64,000 nucleotides of DNA from JBBDMU01 sp040905685 (GTDB taxonomy: Bacteria > Bacteroidota > Rhodothermia > Balneolales > Natronogracilivirgulaceae): positions 11,296 to 75,295 of the forward strand of contig JBBDRB010000104.1 in NCBI GenBank assembly GCA_040905685.1, given 5' to 3'. The notes under the pieces are model-generated. The model saw nothing but the letters and a program-made list of their open reading frames with translations. It searched no databases and had not been told where the DNA came from. Shown one piece after another: positions 44,206 through 53,047 of this stretch. A program made the translations under genes and the position numbers. Numbering within the stretch: position 1 is the first letter of the stretch; each line of letters starts with the position of its first letter.

Positions 44206-45768
44206 ATGATGCCTATTAATTTTCGTTTCAGGCCCTTTTTGCTGATCTTCATTTCCGTTGCCGCCGTCCTGCTACTCCCGGGCATGGCAAAAATTTCAAC
44301 CGGTGACGATGTCGCCGATGAACTCAGCCGCCTGCATCTGAGCGTGGATGAACTTATTATGCAGCCCGGGCAGCGCCAGGAGCTGCAATTCAGGGCCGAA
44401 CTCAGCGACGGACGTCTCCTTGAGCTTTCTGATTTAAACAAGGAGCAGGTCCGTGTGGTCAGTCTGAACCCGGACGTGGCTACGGTGGGCAGCGCCGGAC
44501 AAATCTTCGCCCGGAATACGGGAGCTGCGACCATACAGGTTCAGGTCACCTTCGGGGAGACCACACAAACCGGACAAATTCGAATCGGTGTGCCCGAGCG
44601 ACCCCTGAGTGAACATGATTTCGTTTTGGACGGACCGTACGGAGGCTATGAATCAGCCATTGAGCAGGTGGGGGAAAATCACTTTATCTTCCGGCGCGGA
44701 CAGCATCCCATTGACGAGTCCCGCAGTAGCCTGCCTCAGTTCATGATCCCGGCCAATTTCAAGGGCAATCCCCTCACGGTGGATATCCACGGTCTGTCGC
44801 TGCCCTCGACCGGACACAATTATCATATGGCCTATTCATTTGATGGCCGGAACTGGACGCCCATACGGCAGCGGCAGGTGGCCGATAATGTCAGCCGGAT
44901 TGAAATCCCGCCTTCCAACTCCGATTCGTTTTATTTTGGCTTTCAAATTCCCCTGTCTCATGATACCGCTGAACGCTTCATGAAGCAATGGGCCGCTGGC
45001 CTGGAAACGGCGGACTACCTGACCGTCCACTCCATTGGCCGGTCCGTCCAGGGCCGGCCCCTCTACCGGATGGAGATCACCGACGCGGGCAGCCCCCATA
45101 AATATGAAGACCGCTGGGTGCATTATATATCCCAGGCCCACCCGCATGAAGGAAAATCCCGCTGGCGGGTGAAAGGCATGATCGACTGGCTGCTGTCCGA
45201 TGCCCCGGAAGCGGCCGAAGCCCGGCGAAGGCATATCTGGCATTTTGTGCTGGTCATGAACCCGGACGGGGTGAACAACGGCTTTACGCGGGTAAACCTG
45301 GAAGGCGTGGATATGAACCGCACCTACCACGTCAGCGGATCGGACAGCACGAAGCAGGCCTGGGAAGGATACGTGTACCAGCGTGATATTGAGCGGTTGA
45401 TGGCCTCTGACACTCCCCTGACTACCTTCTGGGACATGCACGTATGGGGCCGGCGGGTGGAGCCGATGATGCACCCCGGACCGGAGTTCGGCAACGGCGA
45501 CGGGCAACTGGGCGACTGGACCGAATTGCGCAGGATGATGGAAGGCTATGATGACCATGATCTGATCAAGCCTCTGGAAACGCGCAGTTATGACGGGGGC
45601 ACCACGGTATGGGACCGCGGGGTTCACCATCAGTTTGGCATCACCAGTTCTTTGGTTGAGGGCGGAGGCTACCTGGACACCCAGGAAGAGAACATGCAGG
45701 CTGGAAGCATTTTGATCCGCAGCATCAGTGAATTTTATCGTGGTACCCGTACGAATTCCAATCCATAA
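44206..45768 (+). CDS. Exported M14-family zinc carboxypeptidase-like protein with an N-terminal Ig-like (Big2) domain
   Basis: 520 residues. A signal peptide or membrane anchor (FLLIFISVAAVLLLPGMA) precedes a bacterial Ig-like region (about 40-125, ending TGQIRIGV). The M14 domain shows the zinc motif HPHEGKSRW (HxxE), the MNPDGVNNGFTRVNLEGVDMNRTY stretch, a later histidine in WDMHVWG and a catalytic-type glutamate in SLVEGGGYLDT. It would release or deacylate groups from peptides or glycopeptides outside the cytoplasm. It lies between two Tat-exported enzymes, all in one direction with short gaps, suggesting a common substrate. Confidence 0.83.
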   Translation: MMPINFRFRPFLLIFISVAAVLLLPGMAKISTGDDVADELSRLHLSVDELIMQPGQRQELQFRAELSDGRLLELSDLNKEQVRVVSLNPDVATVGSAGQIFARNTGAATIQVQVTFGETTQTGQIRIGVPERPLSEHDFVLDGPYGGYESAIEQVGENHFIFRRGQHPIDESRSSLPQFMIPANFKGNPLTVDIHGLSLPSTGHNYHMAYSFDGRNWTPIRQRQVADNVSRIEIPPSNSDSFYFGFQIPLSHDTAERFMKQWAAGLETADYLTVHSIGRSVQGRPLYRMEITDAGSPHKYEDRWVHYISQAHPHEGKSRWRVKGMIDWLLSDAPEAAEARRRHIWHFVLVMNPDGVNNGFTRVNLEGVDMNRTYHVSGSDSTKQAWEGYVYQRDIERLMASDTPLTTFWDMHVWGRRVEPMMHPGPEFGNGDGQLGDWTELRRMMEGYDDHDLIKPLETRSYDGGTTVWDRGVHHQFGITSSLVEGGGYLDTQEENMQAGSILIRSISEFYRGTRTNSNP

Positions 45769-45790
45769 ACCTCCTTGAAAATGATTCCGT

Positions 45791-47014
45791 ATGAGCTATT
45801 TCAGCCGTAGAAAATTTATTACCGGCACCGCAGCGGCCGCGACCGCGCCTTTCTTCCCGGGCCTGAGCGTGCAGGGCGCGGAGATGCCCGCAAGCGTAAA
45901 AATTGAGCGGATCGAGACCTTTCCGGTCCGTTACCCTTCCGTATTGCCTTTCCGGTTTCTGGATGGCCCGGCAGGGACCGGGCGACCCGCTGTCCTTGTG
46001 AAGATCACGGCCGATGACGGTTCGGTGGGATGGGGGGAAAGCGTACCGGTACCGCGGTGGAGTTATGAAACCCTGGAAGCTTCGGTGGTGGCCATCGACC
46101 GCTACCTGAGCCCTGTTCTGACCGGGCTCAACCCTTTTGATCTGAAGCATCTCCATGAGGTCATGTCCATGGAGATCGCGCCCTCGTTTACCACCGGCAT
46201 GCCGATCACGAAATCAGGCATTGATATGGCGATTCACGACCTGATCGGGAAGATCACTAACCGGAATATAGCGGAGTTATGGGGTCGTACCACCGGGGAT
46301 GAACTTGAGTTGAGCTGGACGATCAGCACAACAGACCTCGATGAAGCCGAAGACATGGTGGACCAGGGCCTGGAACTGGGATTCCGTAACTTTAATATCA
46401 AAGTGGGTCCGGATGCGGATTTCGACCTTAAGCTGGTGAACCGGGTGACGGGCAAAGTACCCGAAACGTTTCTCTGGGCAGATGCAAACGGAGGTTACGA
46501 TCTTTCGACAGCCCTGTATGCCGCTCCCCGGCTGGCCGGGGCCGGCGTACCCGTCCTCGAACAGCCCATCCCCATCAGCCAGATATCCGGTTATCAGAAA
46601 CTGGTCAGGCAGGGAGCCCTGCCGATCATCGTTGACGAGGGAATGGTCACCCCCACCCAGGTCCTTGAGTATATTAAACTGGGATGCCTCGATGGCGTAG
46701 CCATGAAACCGGCCCGAACCGGCGGTCTCCTGTCGGCGCGGCAGCAGATCGAGTTGCTGGAGCATGGCGGACTCCTGTTCCTGGGCAGCGGGCTCACCGA
46801 CCCGGATGTTTCGCTGGCCGCTTCCCTCATCCTATACAGTGCCTATGGGTTGCAGTACCCGGCAGCCCTGAACGGGCCGCAGTTTCTGGCCGAGAGCATC
46901 ATAACAGAGCCTTTTCGTCCGGTTAACGGGAAAGTCAGGGTGCCAAAGGGAGCGGGACTGGGAGTTGAGGTCGACGAAGCCAAATTGAAGGACCTCGTAC
47001 GCCGGTCAGCGTGA
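45791..47014 (+). CDS. Tat-exported enolase-superfamily (mandelate racemase / muconate lactonising-like) enzyme
   Basis: 407 residues. SRRKFITGTAAAATAPFFPG is a Tat signal. The superfamily metal ligands are present: D in WADANGG, E in VLEQPI and D-E in IIVDEGM. The general-base lysine on strand two is in FNIKVGP, but the first lysine of the usual KxK is an asparagine; the opposite-face lysine is in VAMKPARTGG. It belongs to the MLE-like group (dipeptide epimerases, cycloisomerases, dehydratases) and acts in the periplasm, which is unusual for the superfamily. Next to an M14 peptidase, a dipeptide epimerase role is possible. It overlaps the converging DUF6807 gene by 9 bases. Confidence 0.83.
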   Translation: MSYFSRRKFITGTAAAATAPFFPGLSVQGAEMPASVKIERIETFPVRYPSVLPFRFLDGPAGTGRPAVLVKITADDGSVGWGESVPVPRWSYETLEASVVAIDRYLSPVLTGLNPFDLKHLHEVMSMEIAPSFTTGMPITKSGIDMAIHDLIGKITNRNIAELWGRTTGDELELSWTISTTDLDEAEDMVDQGLELGFRNFNIKVGPDADFDLKLVNRVTGKVPETFLWADANGGYDLSTALYAAPRLAGAGVPVLEQPIPISQISGYQKLVRQGALPIIVDEGMVTPTQVLEYIKLGCLDGVAMKPARTGGLLSARQQIELLEHGGLLFLGSGLTDPDVSLAASLILYSAYGLQYPAALNGPQFLAESIITEPFRPVNGKVRVPKGAGLGVEVDEAKLKDLVRRSA

Positions 47015-47971
47015 GGCCTCCTGTACAAAGGCTTCGTATTTTTCCTTCACCTTTGCCGATCCGGCGTCGCCGCGATGGACAAAGACCCGGTATTTCAGCT
47101 CAAAACTTTCTCCGGGCTGAAGCACCAGCCGTTCGTATTGGGGCCAGGAAGCTCCAAGAAATCCGTAGTGGCGGAGTATCCAGCCTGAATGAGGGAAGCC
47201 CGGGTTGTCCGGATGCTGAAAAATGGACAGCCCGGCATAGGTATCGTCGCTGACCAGGGAAGAATAATCAGCCCAGCCACTTTCCACGACCAGGGCGTCA
47301 TCTTCCATGAGCCCTTCCTCTGTCGTTATCCGAATGCCGGGCCGATCGCCATCCGGGCGAATATTAAAGCCCCCGTAGCCGGTTTCCCCCCGGCCCCTCA
47401 GGGTCACTTCCTCTTCCGACACATTTTCGAAACGAAGGGAAAAATCGATGGACCGGCCCACATTGTCCGCCTTGTAGGCCGTAACGGTGATGTTTTCCTC
47501 CACAAACGCGTCCCAGCCCTCATCCAGCCGCCATCCGGCGGTATAGGCGATTTTTGCGCTTTCGGCACCGGCTTCCCTGCCGGTCCATTCCCGGAACAAC
47601 TGCCGGGCACCGATCAGGGCCCAGGGATCAATGGTCTGGTCGCCAAAGGTAACATCCGGCCACGTCCAGAAGAGTCCGCGGTGATGCGGATGGTCTTCGG
47701 GAAAATCCTCGGTCAGCTGCTCACCATCCAGTCCGAAAATCGGGTGGATGTAATTGGAGCGCCAATAGGACCCGTCCATGCCTTCAGGCGGCTCCCTCCG
47801 CCCCTGCAAAACCGACAGAATTGGCCGGGGGCCTTCGTAAAGGGTGAGAGCGGAACCGTCATCATAAAAGGAAAAGTCGCTGTCGACCGGCGCATCCGGT
47901 TGACAGCTTCCCATAACGGCTAACCAGGGCAGAAGTAACATTCCCGGTGCTTTTAGTTTCTTCAGGGTCAT
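47006..47971 (-). CDS. DUF6807 (PmoA-family) lipoprotein, copy 1
   Basis: About 322 residues from ATG 47971; the frame opens as far up as GTG 47995. MTLKKLKAPGMLLLPWLAVMGSC is a lipoprotein signal (C23). The family core is DHPHHRGLFWTWPDVTFGDQTIDPW, with later strands FWTW-type and GETGYGGFNIRPDG. DUF6807 proteins are beta-rich, often found with carbohydrate-catabolism genes; the activity is not established, and the methane-oxygenase name attached to the family is misleading. It follows a beta-helix gene by 4 bases, the same pairing that recurs at 60.8-63.9 kb. It lacks the His-rich GDHHHGG seen in copy 2. Confidence 0.8.
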   Translation of the reverse strand: MTLKKLKAPGMLLLPWLAVMGSCQPDAPVDSDFSFYDDGSALTLYEGPRPILSVLQGRREPPEGMDGSYWRSNYIHPIFGLDGEQLTEDFPEDHPHHRGLFWTWPDVTFGDQTIDPWALIGARQLFREWTGREAGAESAKIAYTAGWRLDEGWDAFVEENITVTAYKADNVGRSIDFSLRFENVSEEEVTLRGRGETGYGGFNIRPDGDRPGIRITTEEGLMEDDALVVESGWADYSSLVSDDTYAGLSIFQHPDNPGFPHSGWILRHYGFLGASWPQYERLVLQPGESFELKYRVFVHRGDAGSAKVKEKYEAFVQEASR

Positions 47972-47975
47972 CGTA

Positions 47976-49370
47976 TTACCAATCATCATTATCACGTGTT
48001 TTTATATTTACAGGCCGGCCGTCATGCAATGAGCCTACATTATGAAGCTCACAGTCCCGTATCCGGACCCCATCCACCGGCCCTTCCACCACCCGGGCGG
48101 CGTTATGGATCTTGCAGCCATGAATTCTGACCTTTGCCATGCTTCCCTCAGAGTTGTGTTGAAAAAAGACGGTTGGACCTTCTGAGCCGCGGGCATCGAA
48201 GGCACAGTTAACATAGTCAATATAACGCGCACTTGAACCCGCTTCCAGAAGAGTTTGCCCGAACCGGGTAATCCTGCCGCTGTAGGTACGGGCGCTGCAG
48301 TTGCTGAACGTGATGTTTTCAATGGATCCGTTCGATCGGCTGCGAATTCTGGTGACCGCCTCGGTGCCGGGGCCATAAAGATCGGAGAAGCTAACCGAAT
48401 CAATTCTCCCGTTCCTGATGGTGTCGTTCAGGCAGGAGAGTCCGACGGAGGTGGTCTTGCAAGAGGTTATGGTGAAATCCTCCACCTGTCCGATCATGGC
48501 TATGCGGTGAGCCGTGCATCCGTGGATTAAAATCCCGCGGGCCCCGCCCGGACCCTGATATCCATGCACGAAAATATTTTCCGTCGTCCGGCAATGGATA
48601 AAACTGATGTCGTGGGTAGCGCCGGCGCCCCGGCCAAAAGTGGCCGCCTGAATGCCGGGTCCGCCGCATTCATAGGCTTCACACCGGTAAACATCGATGC
48701 GGCGGCAATCCAGGCGGATCGCAATGCCGTCGTAGCCGATGTTGCGGGCGACGCAATCGGTCATGATGGAATTACGGCAATCGGAAAACATCACTCCATA
48801 TGACCGTACCACATTCTCCACAACAATGGAATCGAACCGGGAGTGATCACAATTATGCAGCCATACAGGGGCCCAAACGATGCTCTCGTCCGTCACCCCC
48901 CCGAAGTCAATCTGTCCGCCCCGGATCGTTATGTTTTTATTCCCGTTTTCATGATCCTTGTTGGTGAACAACGCCCCGCAAACGGTCCCGGCCCCCACTT
49001 CAAAAGGTTTGGCGTCCTGAGGGTTCATGGAGGAGGTTATTTTAACGCCCTCCAGCATCTCCACGGTGGAGTTGCTGGGCAGATAAACGGGTTTGTTCCA
49101 CTCGGCTTGCTTCCCGTAAATCACCACTTTATTCATCCCGCTACGGTCGGCCTCATCGATGGCCGCCTGAACTGCATCGGGCCCTTCCTGCACGTCGACA
49201 TGCAGCACGTTGTGGAAGATACGCTTCCCCTCATCCGGAAGCCGCCTTTCGTCCTTCGACGGTCCAAAGCCTGCAAAACCGGCCATGCCGGCCACGGCTA
49301 TCCCGGAAATAAAATTCCGGCGGTTCAGCCTGCTCATGATGGGATCGGACAGGGTTGAATTCGCTTTCAT
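47976..49370 (-). CDS. Exported right-handed parallel beta-helix protein (Tat signal), copy 1
   Basis: About 464 residues. MSRLNRRNFISGIAVAGMAG is a Tat signal. The body is a run of beta-helix coils with alternating strand-turn units rich in Asn and Cys, such as RFDSIVVENVVRSYGVMFSDC, RNIGYDGIAIRLDC and VEDFTITSCKTTSVG, seen in pectate-lyase-like and polysaccharide-lyase folds. It starts with the segment DAVQAAIDEADRSGMNKVVIYGK common to such proteins. It may cleave or bind a polysaccharide outside the cytoplasm; no catalytic residue can be picked with confidence. ATG 49370 preferred; a GTG at 49403 is in frame. Co-transcribed with DUF6807 copy 1. Confidence 0.82.
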   Translation of the reverse strand: MKANSTLSDPIMSRLNRRNFISGIAVAGMAGFAGFGPSKDERRLPDEGKRIFHNVLHVDVQEGPDAVQAAIDEADRSGMNKVVIYGKQAEWNKPVYLPSNSTVEMLEGVKITSSMNPQDAKPFEVGAGTVCGALFTNKDHENGNKNITIRGGQIDFGGVTDESIVWAPVWLHNCDHSRFDSIVVENVVRSYGVMFSDCRNSIMTDCVARNIGYDGIAIRLDCRRIDVYRCEAYECGGPGIQAATFGRGAGATHDISFIHCRTTENIFVHGYQGPGGARGILIHGCTAHRIAMIGQVEDFTITSCKTTSVGLSCLNDTIRNGRIDSVSFSDLYGPGTEAVTRIRSRSNGSIENITFSNCSARTYSGRITRFGQTLLEAGSSARYIDYVNCAFDARGSEGPTVFFQHNSEGSMAKVRIHGCKIHNAARVVEGPVDGVRIRDCELHNVGSLHDGRPVNIKTRDNDDW

Positions 49371-49583
49371 TTCTTTGGGGTTTCGAGGCTGCCGTCCGGA
49401 CACGGATAAACATGCTGACTATGGTTGGGTTTATCCTCCGTTACAGATCTGTCCTGAGCTAAAGTCGAATTAAAACATAAAATTTTCATGATTTTTTGGT
49501 TAATTGAAATTAAAATTTCCAACAGTTATCGTCACTAAAAGTATCATCCGGGGTCACGTAACCAAAAACATATGTTGTCAAAC

Positions 49584-49820
49584 CTAACGATCGGCGATCT
49601 TATTATAAAATCCACCATTGATCTTAATATTCCTGCTCCATTTTCCGTCAATCCCTTTTCGACTATTGGTCGAAGTGCAGTTGTTATAGCGGACGTTTGC
49701 CACATTTTCGTTTCTGATGTTGTACCCCAGTACATGGAAGGTTGCATCCAAATTATTAAGCGTCATATTGCTCCGGTTGACGATAACAGGCTCATGCAGC
49801 AATTTCCTTCTAATCCTCAT
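49584..49820 (-). pseudogene. Remnant of a third beta-helix protein gene
   Basis: A 78-codon minus-strand frame reads LLHEPVIVNRSNMTLNNLDATFHVLGYNIRNENVANVRYNNCTSTNSRKGIDGKWSRNIKINGGFYNKI, which has the Asn-rich strand-turn rhythm of right-handed beta-helix coils. It starts inside the 3' end of the ceramidase-like gene and stops after about three coils, with no signal peptide. I take it as the surviving middle of a larger gene cut at both ends, close to where base composition changes. Confidence 0.5.
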
Positions 49821-51207
49821 AGGGCAGTACGCCGGCTTCCTCAGCCACTTTTAAAACTTCAGCAAGAATAGTTGTTTCTATACTGGCACTCCAGTCGCTT
49901 GGCATTCCACGTACCAGCTGCGATGCTGAGCCTTCATAGCCCCCTTCCCTCAAAACTTCTACTGTTGGAATATAAGACATCACATCGTTTGAATAACCCA
50001 GCACAAAAGTATCCTGACCAAAAATGCGCTTTATATTTATAGCATATTCCACGACAAGCTCACCACCCAAATTTACCATAGTTTGATCTCCGATCTGCCA
50101 TACCTGCACGGGGTAAGGATGAGATGTTTGGATGGACTCCCCCCGGTCGAGTTGTTCACGCAACCTTGTAGCCCATCGTTTTCTATTACCTGAAAGCTCT
50201 TCCTCCAGCCTGATCAGTTCTTCATAAGAAGGTGGTGTGGATAATGCAATATCTACTTCAGAGTATGCCGTTGAGAGCTGTGAGGGCAGTTGACGCATAT
50301 CTTCACTTAACACCCTCCTGACAGCCACTGCCAATTCCTGGCCATATTGTCTAGCATATCCAACCGATCGTCTTGGGATTGTTCCCTGATCGCCGCCAGC
50401 ACCTTGAAAAAACAGGGCTGTTGCCTCCGGATAAACCTTCTCCAGTTCAAGTTGTGCGTAGCCCACGTAATCACCAGAAAATTTATAATCAAACAGAACG
50501 CTTGGATGGCAGGCATAGCCGAAGGTAATGGCCATCACTTCTCCGGATCCGTCCAAGACCTTAATTACCGGAACTGCGTGGTCAGAAGGCCCAGCCAGCT
50601 GAGTAACCTCATTAATTGTTGATGCATGGTTATTCCGCCGGTTTACAGCAAACCTGGCGACTCCATTTTCTGCATATAGGGTCGCTGGTTCCATAGACTC
50701 CAGTGCCTCGCCGACTAAATTGACAATTGTATCCTCTAAACCAGCCGTATACTGTTCTACCCGCTCTTTTTGTTCCCTATTTAGTCTGGCAATATTATGG
50801 GTGATGTTGATGTATGAATTTACCAAAGGCCCGGAATGAGTGTGAGAACCATTCAATAGGACCTGATCTCTGGACAAGTTATATTCTTCTTCTATTCGGT
50901 CGCGAATGCGATCCGAAATATCTTTGGGGAAATTTCTTATATCTGCTGTAATAAGCACGGCCCGCTTACCCTCTGCGTCCTCAAATGCCAAAGCCTTGGT
51001 CCATAATTCATGCCGTTTACCTTCCGACTCCCGGTCACGTGCAGAATATCCACCCATCCACATGGGTTCTTCAGGGGTAATGATGACTTTAGAAACCCCT
51101 GCCTTCCATTCCATAGAACTTTCATTTGTATCCCGGACTTGATTTGCAGAGAGAAACGATAGGGTAAAAAATAAATGCACAACAAGAAGAGTATTATATT
51201 TTATCAT
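49810..51207 (-). CDS. Exported neutral/alkaline ceramidase-family N-terminal-domain hydrolase, copy 1
   Basis: 465 residues with a signal peptide (TLLVVHLFFTLSFLSANQ). The family features are present: AGVSKVIITPEEPMWMGGY at the N-terminus, the LNGSHTHSGP motif with active-site Ser and zinc-binding His, a His in ACHPSVLFDYKFSGDY, and NDVMSYIPTVEVLREGGYEG near the C-terminus. It lacks the C-terminal Ig-like domain of true neutral ceramidases, and such shortened members occur widely in sugar-degradation loci, so ceramide is not necessarily the substrate. The following gene is a tandem paralogue, 272 bases upstream. Confidence 0.83.
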   Translation of the reverse strand: MIKYNTLLVVHLFFTLSFLSANQVRDTNESSMEWKAGVSKVIITPEEPMWMGGYSARDRESEGKRHELWTKALAFEDAEGKRAVLITADIRNFPKDISDRIRDRIEEEYNLSRDQVLLNGSHTHSGPLVNSYINITHNIARLNREQKERVEQYTAGLEDTIVNLVGEALESMEPATLYAENGVARFAVNRRNNHASTINEVTQLAGPSDHAVPVIKVLDGSGEVMAITFGYACHPSVLFDYKFSGDYVGYAQLELEKVYPEATALFFQGAGGDQGTIPRRSVGYARQYGQELAVAVRRVLSEDMRQLPSQLSTAYSEVDIALSTPPSYEELIRLEEELSGNRKRWATRLREQLDRGESIQTSHPYPVQVWQIGDQTMVNLGGELVVEYAINIKRIFGQDTFVLGYSNDVMSYIPTVEVLREGGYEGSASQLVRGMPSDWSASIETTILAEVLKVAEEAGVLPYED

Positions 51208-51479
51208 GCTTGTTTTTTTAGATATTATTTGAGTCTCAATATTGCGCTGTTACCCATCTGCTTATCTGAATTTTGGTTATAGGATCTGGAGAATATTAAT
51301 TTCATTGATACTATCCAAATTACATCCCCTCTTTTAGCCATCGCCATGTTCGTTGCCCTTACAAATTATTGCTTTTGCGCATGTCACAATCCCCACCAAC
51401 AAATTTTATCGGTGGGAAGAGCTCAGGCTGAAGGTGGGTTAGAAGGATTTGATCTATTTAGATATTTTACAAAAACTGT

Positions 51480-52925
51480 TTATTGGCGGTACTGAATACG
51501 GCCATCTAATTCATGGACCTTTTTTATTATCTCTCTTTCAATGGTAGGTGCCCATATGTTCGGATGAGCAGCTCCTCTGTAAAGCGTGGTGCTGCTAAAT
51601 GTCATCGAATCGCCACCTTCATAACCGCCTTCTAACCAAATTCGGTGACTGGGTATATATCCTAGGAAATCATTGCTGTAACTCGCGACCCAAACATTCT
51701 GCCCGGATAACTCACGTTTAAGGCGCAGTGAATAATCGACCACCACCTCACTAGCCAAAGCAACCAAAGTTAATTCATCCCCGAAATGCATCACCTGAAC
51801 TGGGTATGAATATTGAATGGGCAATTGACCGTCCCGGTCGAGCCACCCTAACAATACCTGAGCGTTTTCACGCACAGTTCGATTCGATGATTCTGCGTCA
51901 CGCTGTAATTCTTCACGGCCTGGAGCCGGCAAGTATTCCAATTGAACTTCTTCCAGTATTGATTCCAATCTTGCTTCAATAAGGATGGGATGTGCATTTC
52001 GAGCGGCTTCCACAGCCAAAGCTAATGTACGCCCATGCATATCCGCCAGGTCATAGCCGCTTAATCCATCAACCATATTCCGCCGGGGGTGTGGATTCTG
52101 ATCTCCGCCGGCTCCTGCCATAAATAGTGCCACAGCCCCAGGATTGAATTCCTCTATATGATGCTGTGCAAAACCAGCATAATCACCATGAAAGGCATAA
52201 CCGCCAATCGTTGTTGCATGGGCTGCATAACCAAATAATACGGCCACTAAAGAACCATCGATGCTTGTTACCTCAAGTATGGGAACATCGTGATCGACAG
52301 GGCCTTCCGTATTAGGCCGAAGGCCTTTACGAATATCATCGTCAGCCAGCAAATAATTCTCACGTCGATTTATAGCAAAACCTGCAGAACCTTTGGCATA
52401 GCCTATTTTCGCTGGTTCCATCTTCGAGAAAGCCTCTTCAATAACCTTTACAATTTTCTTTTCCAGATTATCGCGGTAGAGGTTAACCCGCTCTGTCCGT
52501 TGCGGATTTTCTTTTCCAAAGAATGTCTCTATTGCCCTTATCTCAGGCCCACTATGAGTGTGGGAAGCATTCATCATCAGGTAAGAAGGAGATACACCAA
52601 ATTGGCTCTTCACTTGCTCCTCAACCGCATCCCGTACAATCCGGGGGATTCCAAGAATATCCAAGGTCACAATAACAGCTATTTTCCCGTTCTTATCCTC
52701 AATCGCCAATGCCTTCGCATGAATAGGCTGAACAACCTCGTCCCCCGGCCGATTCCGACTGCCATACCCCGCCATCCACATCGGCAATTTTGGGGTTATA
52801 TTCACAGAAGCAACACCTGCATTCCAAATAAAATTATCCTTTTCCTGTGCTATTGCTGTCTCTATATGAGGAGAAGACGCCATTACAAAAGACCAGGTAA
52901 TTAAAACCCATAAAAAATTTCTCAT
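51480..52925 (-). CDS. Exported ceramidase-family N-terminal-domain hydrolase, copy 2
   Basis: About 481 residues from ATG 52925 (MRNFLWVLITWSFVMASSPHIETAIAQ, a signal peptide); a longer frame begins at 53003. It shares with copy 1 the stretches VASVNITPKLPMWMAGYGSRNRPGD, MNASHTHSGPEI, a His region GYAAHATTIGGYAFHGDY, GAGGDQNPHPRR and the C-terminal YSNDFLGYIPSHRIWLEGGYEG. It should be a zinc-dependent amidase or hydrolase of the periplasm. Copies 1 and 2 are clearly related but diverged, so the duplication is old. The PVC-type cytochrome gene lies 122 bases upstream on the same strand. Confidence 0.84.
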   Translation of the reverse strand: MRNFLWVLITWSFVMASSPHIETAIAQEKDNFIWNAGVASVNITPKLPMWMAGYGSRNRPGDEVVQPIHAKALAIEDKNGKIAVIVTLDILGIPRIVRDAVEEQVKSQFGVSPSYLMMNASHTHSGPEIRAIETFFGKENPQRTERVNLYRDNLEKKIVKVIEEAFSKMEPAKIGYAKGSAGFAINRRENYLLADDDIRKGLRPNTEGPVDHDVPILEVTSIDGSLVAVLFGYAAHATTIGGYAFHGDYAGFAQHHIEEFNPGAVALFMAGAGGDQNPHPRRNMVDGLSGYDLADMHGRTLALAVEAARNAHPILIEARLESILEEVQLEYLPAPGREELQRDAESSNRTVRENAQVLLGWLDRDGQLPIQYSYPVQVMHFGDELTLVALASEVVVDYSLRLKRELSGQNVWVASYSNDFLGYIPSHRIWLEGGYEGGDSMTFSSTTLYRGAAHPNIWAPTIEREIIKKVHELDGRIQYRQ

Positions 52926-53047
52926 CGTGTATTTATTTTTTATTCTGAGAAGGTCAGGTAAGGAATTTACAAATTGATTTAACAGCTTCGAAATTTTTTG
53001 CATTCTGGATAATGTTGGCCTACCACGTCAAAAGGCCCTTTGCATAA

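Noticed and set aside
49506..49519. Palindrome GAAATT-AA-AATTTC upstream of beta-helix copy 1
   Set aside because: Very AT-rich sequence in which such palindromes are expected by chance; no supporting element.
51392..51416. Hairpin CCCACC...GGTGGG between the two ceramidase-like genes
   Set aside because: Six-pair stem with a 13-base loop and no following U-run; not a convincing terminator or riboswitch.
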